A DNA stretch of 15,686 nucleotides from an uncultured Clostridia bacterium (lineage in GTDB: Bacteria; Bacillota; Clostridia; Oscillospirales; Acutalibacteraceae): positions 1 to 15,686 of the forward strand of contig CALFTN010000015.1 of the NCBI GenBank assembly GCA_937916395.1. The letters run 5' to 3'. Below the pieces are notes generated by a model. It was not told the DNA's origin. It saw only the letters and a list, made by a program, of their open reading frames with translations, and searched no databases. The translations under genes and the position numbers were made by a program. Below, one piece after another: positions 15,431 to 15,686 of the stretch (position 1 is the stretch's first letter; each line of letters starts with the position of its first letter).

Positions 15431-15589
15431 GATAGCTCTCCGCATTTCTGCGACAACGATACAGATATTATTCCATACCGCCAGACCAGTTTTCCACCAC
15501 AAACTGACTTCGGCACCTACCCCTTTCACATTTACCGTTTTTGGCAAACGACCTTGTAAACGCTACTGATGATAAAATGCTCCTCTATC
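15431..15589 (-). promoter_or_regulatory. Lysine riboswitch (L-box) aptamer
   Basis: Read on the minus strand, the leader has the L-box core: GATAGAGGAGC at the 5' end (15579-15589), an AGTA turn, then GTGAAAGGGGTAGGTGCCGA, and GGAGAGCTATC at the 3' end (15431-15441). GATAG and CTATC close stem P1. A 7-bp P2 (CGTTTAC/GTAAATG), a CAGTTT/AAACTG arm and a CGCA-GAAA-TGCG tetraloop stem (15441-15452) match the five-arm junction. It should sense L-lysine and switch off dapA, lysA and the two following genes. Confidence 0.93.
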
Positions 15590-15599
15590 GGTTGACAAT

Positions 15600-15628
15600 A
15601 CTATAACATAGTTGTAAATATATGTCAA
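15600..15628 (-). promoter_or_regulatory. Sigma-A promoter of the lysine operon
   Basis: On the minus strand TTGACA (15623-15628) and TATAGT (15600-15605) are 17 bases apart. The start near 15593 places the riboswitch P1 at the very 5' end of the transcript. Confidence 0.85.
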
Positions 15629-15661
15629 TCAAAAAATGTTAAAAATAATTAAAGGGGCTGT

Positions 15662-15679
15662 AAAAAAAGCGCAGACCGC
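15662..15679 (-). terminator. Possible 3' half of an upstream terminator at the window edge
   Basis: On the minus strand GCGGTCTGCGC (15669-15679) is followed by seven T's (15662-15668), which looks like the descending arm and T-run of an intrinsic terminator. The other arm would lie past the window end. The GC-rich patch is unlike its surroundings. A minus-strand gene ending just outside the window would explain it. Confidence 0.4.
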
Positions 15680-15686
15680 ATAAAAC

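Noticed and set aside
15339..15600. T-box leader for dapA
   Set aside because: The conserved T-box sequence is absent, and the L-box core and P1 pairing are clear.
1..15686. Mobile element, defence island or CRISPR array
   Set aside because: No transposase, integrase, nuclease or spaced repeats are seen; all genes fit a core or metabolic chromosomal context.

Overview
The window is about 15.7 kb of AT-rich, gene-dense chromosome. It most likely comes from an endospore-forming, strictly anaerobic Clostridia (Oscillospiraceae/Lachnospiraceae-like gut Firmicute). The evidence is a full-length spoIVA with a sigma-E-type promoter, strong AAGGAG-type ribosome sites with some TTG starts, a lysine (L-box) riboswitch, a DUF4080-type B12/radical-SAM protein, and a GPH-type sugar symporter next to a GH36 glycosidase. 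I see no mobile element, CRISPR array, rRNA or tRNA, and nothing that looks foreign.

Layout, left to right. (1) 1-2296, minus strand: a two-gene operon of a zinc-ribbon four-helix membrane protein followed, with a 4-base ATGA overlap, by a GPH/MFS-2 sugar:cation symporter whose C-terminal end is cut by the window edge. (2) 2297-2558: a divergent promoter region with a 12-bp perfect inverted repeat, then a small plus-strand HEAT-like (DUF2019-like) protein. (3) 2984-5609, minus strand: a LysR regulator coupled to a GH36 alpha-galactosidase-type glycosidase. Divergent from them, at 5743-7191 on the plus strand, is a PLP beta-eliminating lyase of the tyrosine phenol-lyase/tryptophanase family. 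The intergenic region holds overlapping divergent promoters, an ATC-N9-GAT LysR box centred near -65 of the lyase promoter, and a second 16-bp perfect palindrome. (4) 7218-10073, minus strand: spoIVA, a terminator, then a FAD oxidoreductase with a C-terminal Rieske domain. (5) 10213-10899, plus strand: an MgtC/SapB-family membrane protein with a perfect consensus sigma-A promoter, divergent from spoIVA. (6) 10987-15628, minus strand: a lysine operon consisting of promoter, lysine riboswitch with terminator, dapA, lysA, a B12-binding radical SAM/DUF4080 protein and a small two-helix DUF3592-like membrane protein. Its genes overlap or abut.

How the genes work together. The lysine operon is the best understood: lysine binding to the leader should stop transcription of dapA (first committed step) and lysA (last step), and of the two uncharacterised downstream genes with them. 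The LysR-GH36/lyase locus looks like a local control unit in which one LysR protein governs both a carbohydrate hydrolase and an amino-acid lyase. The lyase resembles tyrosine phenol-lyase in its substrate-side residues but lacks an otherwise conserved PLP-contacting Arg. Convergent gene pairs are separated by shared bidirectional terminators.

I found no clear new defence or mobile system. The items most worth a second look are the lyase active site and its LysR operator architecture, the radical SAM and DUF3592-like genes under lysine control, the coupled zinc-ribbon/symporter pair, and the terminator placed directly before the Rieske oxidoreductase.
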